DNA of 38,808 bases from Acetobacter lovaniensis (lineage in GTDB: Bacteria > Pseudomonadota > Alphaproteobacteria > Acetobacterales > Acetobacteraceae), in assembly GCF_014207635.1 (NCBI RefSeq), contig NZ_JACHIE010000022.1, positions 1-38,808 on the forward strand, in the 5' to 3' direction. The notes beneath the pieces were generated by a model. The model had not been told where the DNA came from and did no database searches. It saw nothing but the letters and a program-made list of their open reading frames with translations. The first letter of the stretch is position 1. Every line of letters starts with the position of its first letter. Shown here in pieces: positions 29,789-38,326 of this stretch. Position numbers and translations under genes: made by a program.

Positions 29789-32700
29789 ATGTTCACAAAG
29801 GTTCTTATTGCCAACCGCGGAGAAATCGTACGTCGTGTCGGCCGGACACTCAAACGGATGGGAATTGCCTCCGTTGCTGTGTGCTCCGAGGCAGACCGGT
29901 TTACGCCACCGGTGCTGGAGGCCGATGAATCCCTTCTGATCGGGCCTGCCGCAGTAAGCGACAGCTACCTGAACATGGATGCCATTTTGCAGGCATGTGC
30001 CACCACAGGTGCGCAGGCAGTCCATCCCGGTTACGGCTTTTTGAGCGAACGGGCCGAATTTGCGGAAAAACTGGCAGCCCAGGGCATACGCTTTATGGGG
30101 CCGCGGCCCGAGCATATGCGGGCTTTTGGCCTTAAACACACCGCGCGTGATCTGGCTAAACAGAACAATGTGCCGCTCCTGCCGGGCACGGATATTCTGA
30201 ACAGTGTGGAAGAGGCACTGGAGGCCGCCGCTGGCATTGGGTACCCGGTCATGCTCAAAAGCACGGCGGGTGGTGGCGGCATTGGCATGCAGATCTGCCA
30301 TAACGAGGCCGCACTGCGTGACTGCTTTGCCGCTGTTTCGCGCATGGGGGGGAACAATTTTGGCGATGCGCGGGTGTTTTTGGAAAAATTCATTGCCTGC
30401 GCGCGGCATGTGGAAGTGCAGATTTTTGGTGATGGCCGCGGGAACATTCTCACACTAGGTGAGCGCGACTGCTCCCTTCAGCGCCGCAACCAGAAAGTGA
30501 TAGAGGAAACCCCAGCCCCGGGCCTGTCCGAAGCAACGCGCGTGGGCCTGCGGAACGCGGCACGGGCCTTGTGTGCGGCCGTTGCGTATGAGTCCGCTGG
30601 CACGGTGGAGTTTATTTACGATACGGAAAGTGGCGCGTTCTATTTCCTTGAGGTCAACACAAGGCTTCAGGTTGAACACTGCGTTACGGAAGAAATTTTC
30701 GGGATTGATCTGGTCGAGTGGATGATCAGGCAGGCCGATGGCACTCTGGTTCTGCCAGCGCAGGAAAGTCTGGTGCCCAGAGGGGCCGCCGTAGAAGCGC
30801 GGATTTATGCCGAGAACGCAGCAGAGAACTTTCGCCCCTCCACCGGGCGGCTGACCGAGGTCAGCTTTGCGCCGGGTGTGCGCGTGGATGGCTGGATAGA
30901 AACCGGGACCGAGGTCACCCCGTACTATGACCCGATGCTGGCCAAGATTATTGCCCGAGGTGCCACGCGGGAGGAGGCTTTTGCCAACCTGCATGCAGCA
31001 CTGACCACAACCCGGATCAGCGGTCTGGAAAGTAATCTGGATTATCTGCGCGCGGTAACGGCGGATAATGCCGTGCGCGCGGGGAGTGTTTTTACAGGGC
31101 TGCTCAACAGTTTTGCCTATACACCTGCTACGGTGGAAGTGATTGCACCGGGTCTTCAGTCCACGGTGCAGGACTGGCCGGGCCGTGTGGGGTACTGGGA
31201 TGTGGGGGTTCCCCCCAGTGGCCCGATGGACGACCGGAGCTTCCGTCTGGCCAACCAGATTGTGGGGAATGCGCAGGGTGTGCCAGCACTGGAGTTTACG
31301 GCTACTGGCCCGGTGCTGCGGTTTAACACGGACGCTGTTATCGGCCTGTCTGGCGCATTCATGCCCGCTACGCTGGATGGCGTGGAGGTGCCTTACTGGG
31401 AGCCGGTTCCGGTGCAGGCGGGGCAGGTTCTGGCTCTGGGGCAGATCAAGGGGGCAGGGCATCGCACATATCTTGCCGTGCGTGGGGGTATTGATGCCCC
31501 ATTGTACCTTGGGTCCAGTGCCACGTTCATGCTGGGCCAGTTTGGTGGACATGCAACCGGGCAACTCCGCACGGGGGATGTGCTGCGTCTGGCCAAACCG
31601 GCGGCCAACGCGGCGGTCCCAGTGGCCATTGCTCCACAGGACCGGCCTGAGCTGAGCCGTACATGGACCCTCGGAGTGATGTATGGCCCCCATGGTGCGC
31701 CTGATTTCTTCCTGAATGAAGATATCGAAACCCTGTTTTCCAGTGAATACGAAGTACACTTCAACAGCGCACGCACCGGTGTACGCCTGATCGGCCCCAA
31801 ACCACGCTGGGCCAGAACAGATGGGGGGGAAGCCGGGCTGCATCCTTCCAACATTCACGATAACGCATATGCCATTGGGGCCATCGACTTTACCGGGGAT
31901 ATGCCCATCCTGCTTGGGCCGGATGGGCCAAGTCTGGGCGGTTTTGTGTGCCCCGCGGTGCTGACCAGCGATGAACTGTGGAAAATGGGGCAACTGCATC
32001 CGGGGGATAAGGTGCGTTTCCAGCGCATACAGCCCAAGCCGGTCAGTGTATCCTTCCTGCCCGAACCTATTGCGGGGGATAGCCCCATCCTGTTCCGCTC
32101 AGAAGGGGAAATCCCGGTTGTGTACCGCCGTGCGGGGGATTGTTACCTTCTGCTCGAATTTGGTCCGCCGGAACTGGATATTGCCCTGCGCCTGCGTGTG
32201 CAGCTTGTGCTGGAGCGGCTCAGGGCCGCAGCAGTAGAAGGGATTGTGGACCTTACTCCGGGTATTCGTTCGCTTCAGGTCCATTACAATCCGCAGGTGC
32301 TCCCCCTACCGGTCTTGCTGGAACGGCTGCATGGTATTGAACAGGCCCTGCCCTCGGGCGAGGATGATATTGTTGTGCCCAGCCGCATCGTTTACCTCCC
32401 CGTTTCGTGGGATGACGAGCAGGCCCGGCTGGCCATGCAGCGGTATCAGGAACTGGTGCGCCCCAATGCGCCGTGGTGCCCGTCCAATATCGAGTTTATC
32501 CGCAGAATTAATGGTCTTGCTTCCATAGAAGCGGTCAAGGAGATCATTTTCAATGCGTCCTACCTCGTCATGGGGTTGGGGGATGTGTATCTGGGGGCAC
32601 CCGTGGCTACCCCCATTGATCCGCGGCACAGGCTGGTCACAACCAAATACAACCCCGCACGCACATGGACCCCGGATAATGTTGTGGGCATTGGCGGCAG

Positions 32701-33328
32701 TTACATGTGTATTTACGGTATGGAAGGGCCGGGGGGCTACCAGCTTTTTGGCCGCACGACCCAGGTCTGGAACACATGGCGCACAACAGAGGTGTTCCAT
32801 GAAAACACACCGTGGCTCCTGCGGTTTTTTGATCAGATACGCTTCTACCCCGTCTCGCACGATGAGCTGATGGAGGCACGGGCTGCTTTCCCCTACGGTC
32901 GTTTTTCCGTCAGGATTGAGGAAACACAGTTCAGCCTGTCGGAATACCGGGCTTTTCTGGAGGCCAACAAGTCCGAAATCGCTCAGGCCTGCGCCCGCCA
33001 GCAGGCCGCCTTCGAGGCCGAACGTCAGGACTGGATTGCAAAAGGCCTTGATACGTTTGAGGAGGAAGTAAACACCACACAGGCTGATGAATCCATTCTG
33101 CCCGAAGGGTATATGGGCGTGGACAGCCCTGTGCCGGGCAGCGTGTGGCAGCTCAGGGTTGCTGTGGGGGATCACGTAAAGGCAGGTGATGCCGTTGCGA
33201 TTATTGAATCCATGAAAACGGAAATGAAGATCATCTCCCCCGCAACCGGTGTGGTGAAGGACATTCTGTGCCGCAAAGGCCGCGAGGTGCGTGGAGGTGA
33301 GCGGATTATGGTGGTCTGCACGGACTAA
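29789..33328 (+). CDS. Biotin-dependent urea/guanidine carboxylase
   Basis: This 1179-residue protein has the full-length single-chain architecture. It has a biotin carboxylase N-domain (1-110, TKVLIANRGEIVRR), an ATP-grasp domain (about 115-325) with the glycine loop TAGGGGIGM and the catalytic stretch FLEVNTRLQVEH, and the biotin carboxylase C-domain (about 335-440). The carboxyltransferase follows as KipA-like (about 447-760, QSTVQDWPGRVGYW) and KipI-like (about 775-1040) halves, and then a biotinyl domain with the modified lysine in ESMKTEM (Lys1143). The ribosome site is weak. The enzyme uses ATP and bicarbonate to carboxylate its substrate. Family members next to DUF1989 genes act on guanidine with much better efficiency than urea, so guanidine carboxylase is favoured; the substrate cannot be proven from this sequence. 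Confidence 0.93.
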   Translation: MFTKVLIANRGEIVRRVGRTLKRMGIASVAVCSEADRFTPPVLEADESLLIGPAAVSDSYLNMDAILQACATTGAQAVHPGYGFLSERAEFAEKLAAQGIRFMGPRPEHMRAFGLKHTARDLAKQNNVPLLPGTDILNSVEEALEAAAGIGYPVMLKSTAGGGGIGMQICHNEAALRDCFAAVSRMGGNNFGDARVFLEKFIACARHVEVQIFGDGRGNILTLGERDCSLQRRNQKVIEETPAPGLSEATRVGLRNAARALCAAVAYESAGTVEFIYDTESGAFYFLEVNTRLQVEHCVTEEIFGIDLVEWMIRQADGTLVLPAQESLVPRGAAVEARIYAENAAENFRPSTGRLTEVSFAPGVRVDGWIETGTEVTPYYDPMLAKIIARGATREEAFANLHAALTTTRISGLESNLDYLRAVTADNAVRAGSVFTGLLNSFAYTPATVEVIAPGLQSTVQDWPGRVGYWDVGVPPSGPMDDRSFRLANQIVGNAQGVPALEFTATGPVLRFNTDAVIGLSGAFMPATLDGVEVPYWEPVPVQAGQVLALGQIKGAGHRTYLAVRGGIDAPLYLGSSATFMLGQFGGHATGQLRTGDVLRLAKPAANAAVPVAIAPQDRPELSRTWTLGVMYGPHGAPDFFLNEDIETLFSSEYEVHFNSARTGVRLIGPKPRWARTDGGEAGLHPSNIHDNAYAIGAIDFTGDMPILLGPDGPSLGGFVCPAVLTSDELWKMGQLHPGDKVRFQRIQPKPVSVSFLPEPIAGDSPILFRSEGEIPVVYRRAGDCYLLLEFGPPELDIALRLRVQLVLERLRAAAVEGIVDLTPGIRSLQVHYNPQVLPLPVLLERLHGIEQALPSGEDDIVVPSRIVYLPVSWDDEQARLAMQRYQELVRPNAPWCPSNIEFIRRINGLASIEAVKEIIFNASYLVMGLGDVYLGAPVATPIDPRHRLVTTKYNPARTWTPDNVVGIGGSYMCIYGMEGPGGYQLFGRTTQVWNTWRTTEVFHENTPWLLRFFDQIRFYPVSHDELMEARAAFPYGRFSVRIEETQFSLSEYRAFLEANKSEIAQACARQQAAFEAERQDWIAKGLDTFEEEVNTTQADESILPEGYMGVDSPVPGSVWQLRVAVGDHVKAGDAVAIIESMKTEMKIISPATGVVKDILCRKGREVRGGERIMVVCTD

Positions 33329-33374
33329 CCCTCCCCCCCACACACGCCAGAACCTGTAGGCAAGGACAAATATT

Positions 33375-35171
33375 ATGACATTTCCTGATATGTTGCAGAT
33401 TGAATCCCTCCTGACTGCCTGCCGGAACGGGGCACTCACCCCGACAGATATTGTCAGGGAGGTTCTGGCGCGTGTGCATGCCTATGCTTCCGTGGATGCG
33501 GCGGTGTGGATCAACCTTGTACCTGCCGAGCACCTGCTGGCCAGAGCGGCAGAGCTGGAAAAACGACCGGTCGCGGACCTACCGCTTTATGGTGTGCCCT
33601 TTGCGGTTAAAGACAATATTGATGTTGCTGGCCTGCCAACAACCGCAGCCTGCCCGGCCTTTGCCTATGACGCCACGGAAAGTGCCCAAGTTGTCCGTCG
33701 GCTGGAAGCCGCAGGGGCTATTGTTATTGGCAAGACCAATCTGGACCAGTTTGCAACAGGGCTGGTTGGCATGCGCTCCCCCTATGGGCAGCCGCATTGC
33801 GTGTTCAGTGCGAAGCATGTGTCCGGCGGTTCAAGTTCCGGCTCTGCCGTGGCAGTTGCTGCGGGGCTGGTGTCATTTGCACTGGGGACCGATACGGCGG
33901 GTTCAGGACGTGTGCCTGCGGCGTTTAACAACATTGTGGGGCTTAAACCCTCCCGCGGAGTGCTCAGCACGACAGGTCTTGTGCCTGCGTGTGAATCTCT
34001 GGACTGTATTTCCGTCTTTGCTGCCTCAGCAGCAGATGCGTGGCGGGTTGAGCAGCTTGCCATGGCGCCTGATGCCCATGCGCCGTACTCACGCGCCATG
34101 GTGCCACGCAGGTTGGCGGCGGATACGTTCCGCTTTGGTGTTCTGCGGCAGAAAGATCGTTTTTTTGATGGCTGCACCGCCAATGCAGCACTCTATGACC
34201 GTGCCATCCGCCAGCTTGTGGAACTGGGGGGTACTGCGGTCGAACTGGATTTTGCACCGTTAAAGGAAACAGCCGAGCTGCTCTATAGTGGTCCATTCGT
34301 TGTGGAGCGCCTGGCCGCCATTGCGGACTTCTATCACGCACATCGTGCGGATATGGACCCAACGGTTGGCGCCATCATGGACGGCGCGACCCGCTATTCC
34401 GCAACTGATGTGTTTAAAGGGATTTACCGCCAGCACCTGCTTAAACAGGTGGCGGACCGGATGTGGTCGGATTTTGATGTCATGCTGCTCCCCACCGCTC
34501 CGCGGCTTGTCAGCCGGGAGGAGGTTATTGCGCAACCGGTTGCTGCCAACAGCATGCTTGGAACCTACACCAATTTTGTTAATCTGCTGGATATGGCCGC
34601 CTGTGCCGTGCCAGCCGGGTTTGGGCCGGATGGCCTGCCATTCGGGGTAACCTTTATTGGCCCGGCCTTTAGCGACCATGACCTTGCAGCCCTTGCCGGG
34701 CGCTTCCATGCGGCGGCGCATAATACCAGCGGGGTGTTCCGCAATGCGGTTCTGCCACTGGTGGATAATGCCTCTGTCCCGGCACCGGGTAATGTGCTGC
34801 TGGCTGTTGTTGGTGCGCATCTCAAAGGCTTTCCGCTCCATTGGCAACTGGAGAAGGAACACGCCATTCTGCGTGCCACAACCCGTACGGAACCTGACTA
34901 CCGCCTTTTTGCATTGCCGGATGCCACTCCCCCCAAACCCGGTCTGGTGCGGGAAAAAGGCTTTGTTGGTCCCGGTCTGGAGGTGGAAGTTTACGAACTG
35001 GATGCCGCAGGTTTTGGCCGTTTTGTTGCTGGTCTGCCGCAACCTATGGCTATTGGTAAAATATCGCTGGCAGATGGGAGCGAGGTCTGCGGATTCTTGT
35101 GCAGCGAGGCTGTTGCACGGAGCGGTAAGGAGATTACCACCAGTGGTGGGTGGCGTTACGCAAAGCTCTGA
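33375..35171 (+). CDS. atzF: Allophanate hydrolase
   Basis: This 598-residue protein begins with AAGGAC before its ATG. The N-terminal amidase-signature domain (about 1-440) has the Ser-cisSer-Lys triad: Lys79 in VKDNID, Ser153 in GGSSSGS and nucleophile Ser177 in TDTAGSGR. The C-terminal domain (about 470-598) with AHLKGFPLHWQLE and YELDAAGFGRFV is the allophanate hydrolase C-domain, so the full enzyme is present. It hydrolyses allophanate to ammonia and CO2 in the cytoplasm, the last step of the operon pathway. It ends the eight-gene operon; only a T-rich run without a convincing hairpin follows. Confidence 0.94.
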   Translation: MTFPDMLQIESLLTACRNGALTPTDIVREVLARVHAYASVDAAVWINLVPAEHLLARAAELEKRPVADLPLYGVPFAVKDNIDVAGLPTTAACPAFAYDATESAQVVRRLEAAGAIVIGKTNLDQFATGLVGMRSPYGQPHCVFSAKHVSGGSSSGSAVAVAAGLVSFALGTDTAGSGRVPAAFNNIVGLKPSRGVLSTTGLVPACESLDCISVFAASAADAWRVEQLAMAPDAHAPYSRAMVPRRLAADTFRFGVLRQKDRFFDGCTANAALYDRAIRQLVELGGTAVELDFAPLKETAELLYSGPFVVERLAAIADFYHAHRADMDPTVGAIMDGATRYSATDVFKGIYRQHLLKQVADRMWSDFDVMLLPTAPRLVSREEVIAQPVAANSMLGTYTNFVNLLDMAACAVPAGFGPDGLPFGVTFIGPAFSDHDLAALAGRFHAAAHNTSGVFRNAVLPLVDNASVPAPGNVLLAVVGAHLKGFPLHWQLEKEHAILRATTRTEPDYRLFALPDATPPKPGLVREKGFVGPGLEVEVYELDAAGFGRFVAGLPQPMAIGKISLADGSEVCGFLCSEAVARSGKEITTSGGWRYAKL

Positions 35172-35353
35172 ACCCTGTTTTTTTGGGAAACTATTTTAAA
35201 AATTAAAGGATTTTGCAGCATGCAGGGTCTCTGTGTGCTGCAAACGCTGTTGCCTGCAAAGCTGGTCCCTATGAGTTGATCGGACAGGAAGGTGAGGGCA
35301 TGGTGTTGTGTGTGCCTGAACGTGCCTGAAACCATTGGCTGAAAAATGCGTTT

Positions 35354-35359
35354 TATAAT
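35354..35359 (+). promoter_or_regulatory. Candidate -10 box of tautomerase gene
   Basis: A consensus TATAAT, preceded by TTT, lies 27 bases before the tautomerase start codon. No convincing -35 lies at 16-18 bases. The 214-base gap before this gene also has a tandem TGCCTGAA repeat (about 35313-35330). Confidence 0.35.
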
Positions 35360-35385
35360 CAGGCAGGTCAACGCAGGGGTATCGC

Positions 35386-35775
35386 ATGCCGCTTCTTCAT
35401 TTCCATGTCATTAAAGGGCGGAAACCTGAAGCCCTTCGTGCATTGCTGGACACGACGCATGAGACCATGCTGGAAGCATTCAAGGTGCCTGCGCGCGACC
35501 GCTATCAGATTGTCTCCGAGCATGAGCGGGATCATATGGTCATCGAGGATACAGGGCTGGGTATCCCCCGGACCGATAAGGTCGTGCTGTTGCAGATGAC
35601 CTCGCGCCCTCGCTCCAAGGAGCAGATAACCACATTTTACAAACTGCTGGCCGAACGGCTGCACAAACGCTGTGGTCTGGCTCCATCGGACCTTGTGGTG
35701 TCCATTGTACAGAATGCAGATGAGCACTGGAGCTTTGGGCTGGGGCGCGCCCAGTTTGTAACGGGCGAACTGTAA
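35386..35775 (+). CDS. Tautomerase-family protein (catalytic N-terminal proline)
   Basis: This 129-residue protein has AGGGG before its ATG. Met is followed by Pro2, which becomes the catalytic base Pro1 after Met removal. The size and pattern (PLLHFHVIKGR, KVVLLQMTSRPRSKEQ, LVVSIVQNADEHWSFG) fit the two-unit malonate semialdehyde decarboxylase-like group of the tautomerase superfamily. Arg residues in SRPR correspond to the substrate carboxylate binders of that group. The real substrate is unknown. It follows the guanidine-type operon on the same strand but has its own candidate -10 box, so a metabolic link is uncertain. Confidence 0.85.
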   Translation: MPLLHFHVIKGRKPEALRALLDTTHETMLEAFKVPARDRYQIVSEHERDHMVIEDTGLGIPRTDKVVLLQMTSRPRSKEQITTFYKLLAERLHKRCGLAPSDLVVSIVQNADEHWSFGLGRAQFVTGEL

Positions 35776-35861
35776 GCCCGGGTCCTGCCCACGTGTGCCC
35801 ACCTGTGGGGGCACGCCAGTTTACATCCTCGTTGCCGGGAGTGCTCCGGTCTGCACAGGTT

Positions 35862-36389
35862 CTAGGGGTTGTCCCACCCGGAGCGGAAGGTCGGGCTAAT
35901 GGCAAATTGCGGTTCAATCCTGTCCATGTGCCGGTGTGCGTCAAAACAGCCGAGTGCAAATTCCACCGTGCCGTCACATTGCCGGGCGTGCTGGCCTGCC
36001 ACGGCGTTCAGCCAGTAGAGGGCTCCCTTGCGGCGTTCTCCATATTGCCCGCTCAGCCAGCGGTTCCACTGCCTGCGCGCAGTCTGCCCAGCCTTATAAG
36101 AGGCTGCGTTACGGTCCATTTGGGGGGAGGGGGCTGATTGCGCCATAAAAATATTGTCAGGTGGTGGCGGGGAACCCGCCAGAATACGCAGGCCGAGTGT
36201 AACGGTAATGACCGCAACCAGACTGACCAGACAGCCACGGATTATACGCGTTTCCCGTTGTTGAGGGGTTGGGGGCACACTAATGGCGGCCAGCGCCCTG
36301 TTGGCTTTTTTCTCGCAGCGCGCGCAACAGTAAGGGGCATGGACAGTATTGCGGATGTCCCGCTCGCACCATGCGCAATGTGTGTTCAT
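35862..36389 (-). CDS. Small membrane protein with N-terminal zinc-ribbon-like cysteines
   Basis: This protein has 175 residues from ATG 36389 with GGGGA upstream; a TTG at 36404 would add five residues. The N-terminus has CAWC and, about 12 residues on, CCARC, an arrangement fit for a zinc ribbon. A single membrane segment follows (about 54-72, LVSLVAVITVTLGLRILAG), then a polar domain (about 90-175) with ARRQWNRWLSGQYGERR and two cysteines (QCDGTVEFALGC). I do not recognise the family. The topology is probably cytoplasmic ribbon and periplasmic tail with a disulphide. Confidence 0.6.
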   Translation of the reverse strand: MNTHCAWCERDIRNTVHAPYCCARCEKKANRALAAISVPPTPQQRETRIIRGCLVSLVAVITVTLGLRILAGSPPPPDNIFMAQSAPSPQMDRNAASYKAGQTARRQWNRWLSGQYGERRKGALYWLNAVAGQHARQCDGTVEFALGCFDAHRHMDRIEPQFAISPTFRSGWDNP

Positions 36390-36423
36390 CCATGTCCCCG
36401 GCAAAGCGTGCCGCCTGTGTAAT

Positions 36424-36498
36424 GGAAGCTGCTTCCGCGCGCCTGATATAGATCAGGGGTTCATGGGTTGGCTAGTCCTTTTGCCGACCCATGAACCC
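36424..36498. repeat. Cluster of inverted repeats including a long hairpin
   Basis: Three structures lie in 75 bases: GGAAGC-T-GCTTCC (36424-36436), CCTGAT-ATAG-ATCAGG (about 36442-36457), and a 16-base stem, GGGTTCATGGGTtGGC (36457-36472) with GCCgACCCATGAACCC (36483-36498), one mismatch, ten-base loop. The long hairpin lies downstream of trhO on the minus strand and may end its transcript, but no T tract follows. The first palindrome is 35 bases upstream of the small membrane protein gene. Confidence 0.6.
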
Positions 36499-36532
36499 TG
36501 TTCAGCGGTGAGGAAGCGTTTGCCTCCTGTGT

Positions 36533-37594
36533 TTAATCGCGCAGGCGGTCCAGAACTTTCTGGCGCAGGGTCTGCTGGCGTTCGAGTTCCTCCTCACGCA
36601 GTCTGCGCTTGCGCGCACGCTCCTGTGCCATGTTCATGCCCAGATGGGTTTCCCCCCTCTCGGCCGCCAGCCGGGTCTGGCGTTCACGCTCGGCATGGCG
36701 GGCGCGGTTATGCGCGCTCTGCGTGCCATGGCAATGCGGGCAGCTCACGCCTGCCTCATACTGGGCAGAGGCTTTGTCCTGAGCGGAGAGGGGGGCGCGG
36801 CAGGCGTGACACAGTTCCAGATTGCCGGGTTTGAGGCCGTGTCCCACGGTCACGCGCTGGTCAAATACAAAGCATTCGCCACGCCACAGGCTTTCTTCCT
36901 GCGGAATGGTTTCCAGATATTTGAGAATACCGCCTTCAAGGTGATAAACCTCATCCAGCCCTTCCGCCTTGGCAAAAGCGGTGGATTTTTCGCAGCGAAT
37001 ACCCCCTGTGCAGAACATGGCAACGCGGGGTTTGCGGCCCTGTGCTTCCATCTGGTCGCGCTTCTGGCGGAACCATTCGGGGAACTCCCGAAACGTCTTT
37101 ATTTTGGGGTCCACCGCACCTTCGAATGTACCAACGGCCACTTCGTAATCATTGCGGGTGTCGATCAGAATGGTGTCCGGGTGCTGGAGCAGGGCGTTCC
37201 AGTCCTTGGGGGCAACATAGGTACCAACGATGTGGTTGGGGTCGGTCCCTTCTATTCCCATGGTGACAATTTCTTTTTTCAGGCGGACCTTCATGCGCAG
37301 GAATGGCATGGATGGCGCGCGGGAGAACTTGACCACAATATCCGCGCAGCCGGGCAACTGGCGAATGTGGGCCAGAACGGCCTCTATGCCTGCATCGCTA
37401 CCCGCTATGGTGCCGTTAATGCCTTCGCCTGCCAGTAGCAGAATACCTTTTACGCCGTTTGTCTCGCAGGCCTGCAACAGCGGGCCGCGCAGGCCTGCCG
37501 GGTCTTTAAACCCTGTAAAGCGATAAAGAGCCGCCACGCAGATGGGCAGATCAGCGGGGCTGTTGGTAACAGGCGGGACAGAACTGGCGGTCAC
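36533..37594 (-). CDS. trhO: tRNA uridine hydroxylase TrhO, rhodanese family
   Basis: This protein has 353 residues from GTG 37594, chosen because AAGGA lies seven bases upstream; the frame is open to 37642 without a ribosome site. It matches the YceA/TrhO family: an N-terminal UPF0176 domain (about 15-115, [20 protein letters not shown]), then a rhodanese domain (about 130-235) with catalytic Cys195 in the loop [10 protein letters not shown] four-cysteine cluster (CHACR and CPHC) and a basic helical tail follow. TrhO makes 5-hydroxyuridine at position 34 of some tRNAs, independent of prephenate. A riboswitch-like segment lies just upstream. Confidence 0.93.
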   Translation of the reverse strand: MTASSVPPVTNSPADLPICVAALYRFTGFKDPAGLRGPLLQACETNGVKGILLLAGEGINGTIAGSDAGIEAVLAHIRQLPGCADIVVKFSRAPSMPFLRMKVRLKKEIVTMGIEGTDPNHIVGTYVAPKDWNALLQHPDTILIDTRNDYEVAVGTFEGAVDPKIKTFREFPEWFRQKRDQMEAQGRKPRVAMFCTGGIRCEKSTAFAKAEGLDEVYHLEGGILKYLETIPQEESLWRGECFVFDQRVTVGHGLKPGNLELCHACRAPLSAQDKASAQYEAGVSCPHCHGTQSAHNRARHAERERQTRLAAERGETHLGMNMAQERARKRRLREEELERQQTLRQKVLDRLRD

Positions 37595-37642
37595 GGTATG
37601 TTCCTTGCAGGCATGTAAGGCGGTCCGGCCCTGCCAGTACAT

Positions 37643-37800
37643 CCTGCTGGTGGAATGCAGCAGGTCGCCTGACAGGCTGGCTCCTGCTTTAGCTGCCCAC
37701 TTCCCTACCCGACAAGTGTTTTTAACCGGGTCTGTTCTGTCCGTCTGCGGGGGCTGCCAGATGCCTCAATCTATCTTTTTTGTAGGATTGAACAGATTCA
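37643..37800 (-). ncRNA. Possible degenerate cobalamin riboswitch
   Basis: Read on the minus strand, three hallmarks of the 3' half of the adenosylcobalamin aptamer occur in the right order. GCAGCCCCCGCA (37746-37757) resembles the conserved GCTGCCCCCGCAACTG. A CACTT...GGGAAGTG hairpin (37699-37718) resembles the CACTG...GGGAAG stem. TCAGGCGACCTGC (37660-37672) resembles TCAGGAGACCTGC. Just downstream the closing segment CCTGCTG can pair with CAGCAGG (37643-37664). The 5' half (GGGAA...GGTG) is not recognisable. The element precedes trhO by about 50 bases; no cobalamin gene is present. Confidence 0.4.
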
Positions 37801-38089
37801 AAGGGGAATATGCCGTTATCGGGCATGATTCAATACATAACGGATGCGGAATGATGTTGACAGCGGCTGAACCCTGTCTTTATTCTGGAAATGTAATGAG
37901 TGGTTTATTCCTTTCGCCTTGAACCGTTTTTCATAACGGGAATAGGTGCTTTTGCTAGGGAAAGGCAGCAGCATCGCGTGGTTTGCACTCTCTGTTCTGT
38001 TCCATTCCGGGAGCGCGGAAAGTGCGGGTTCTGGCTTTTGTTAACCTCTGGCATGTCATGGATACATGGCCTCTGAAGGATGTGTGCTT
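37801..38089. other. Intergenic region with no recognised gene
   Basis: About 290 bases between the riboswitch-like element and the last genes. A 126-codon plus frame (37542-37922) lies mostly over trhO and the riboswitch-like element and has no recognisable product. AT-rich patches could hold promoters in either direction, but no clear pair of boxes was found. Confidence 0.45.
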
Positions 38090-38275
38090 ATGAAAAAGAC
38101 TTCTTTATATTCGGCTTTTTTGTTTTGTAGCACTCGCTTCTGTTCACGTGCGGGGGGTCTCTCATTGCCCATGGTTCAGCAAGCCGGGTGTATGGCCGCG
38201 CAAGGCGCTGCTCCGGGTCACCGCGTCGGGGAATGGGTAAAGGACATACCCTCCTCTTTGCTGGTTCATAAGTAA
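38090..38275 (+). CDS. Possible small protein or broken gene
   Basis: A 61-codon frame starts at ATG 38090 with GAAGGA nine bases upstream and opens MKKTSLYSAFLFCS, like the beginning of a signal peptide, but the hydrophobic run ends early. A single frame change after residue 12 would continue it as LALASVHVRG, a better signal sequence, so it may be a frameshifted relic. The rest is unrecognised. Confidence 0.25.
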   Translation: MKKTSLYSAFLFCSTRFCSRAGGLSLPMVQQAGCMAAQGAAPGHRVGEWVKDIPSSLLVHK

Positions 38276-38326
38276 ACAAGAAAGGCAGATCATGCTTGTG
38301 GCTGGTTATGATAAAGAAGAACTGAC

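Noticed and set aside
30455..31999. Open frame of 514 codons on the minus strand
   Set aside because: It lies entirely opposite the carboxylase gene and has no domain pattern; high-GC third positions keep the antisense frame open.
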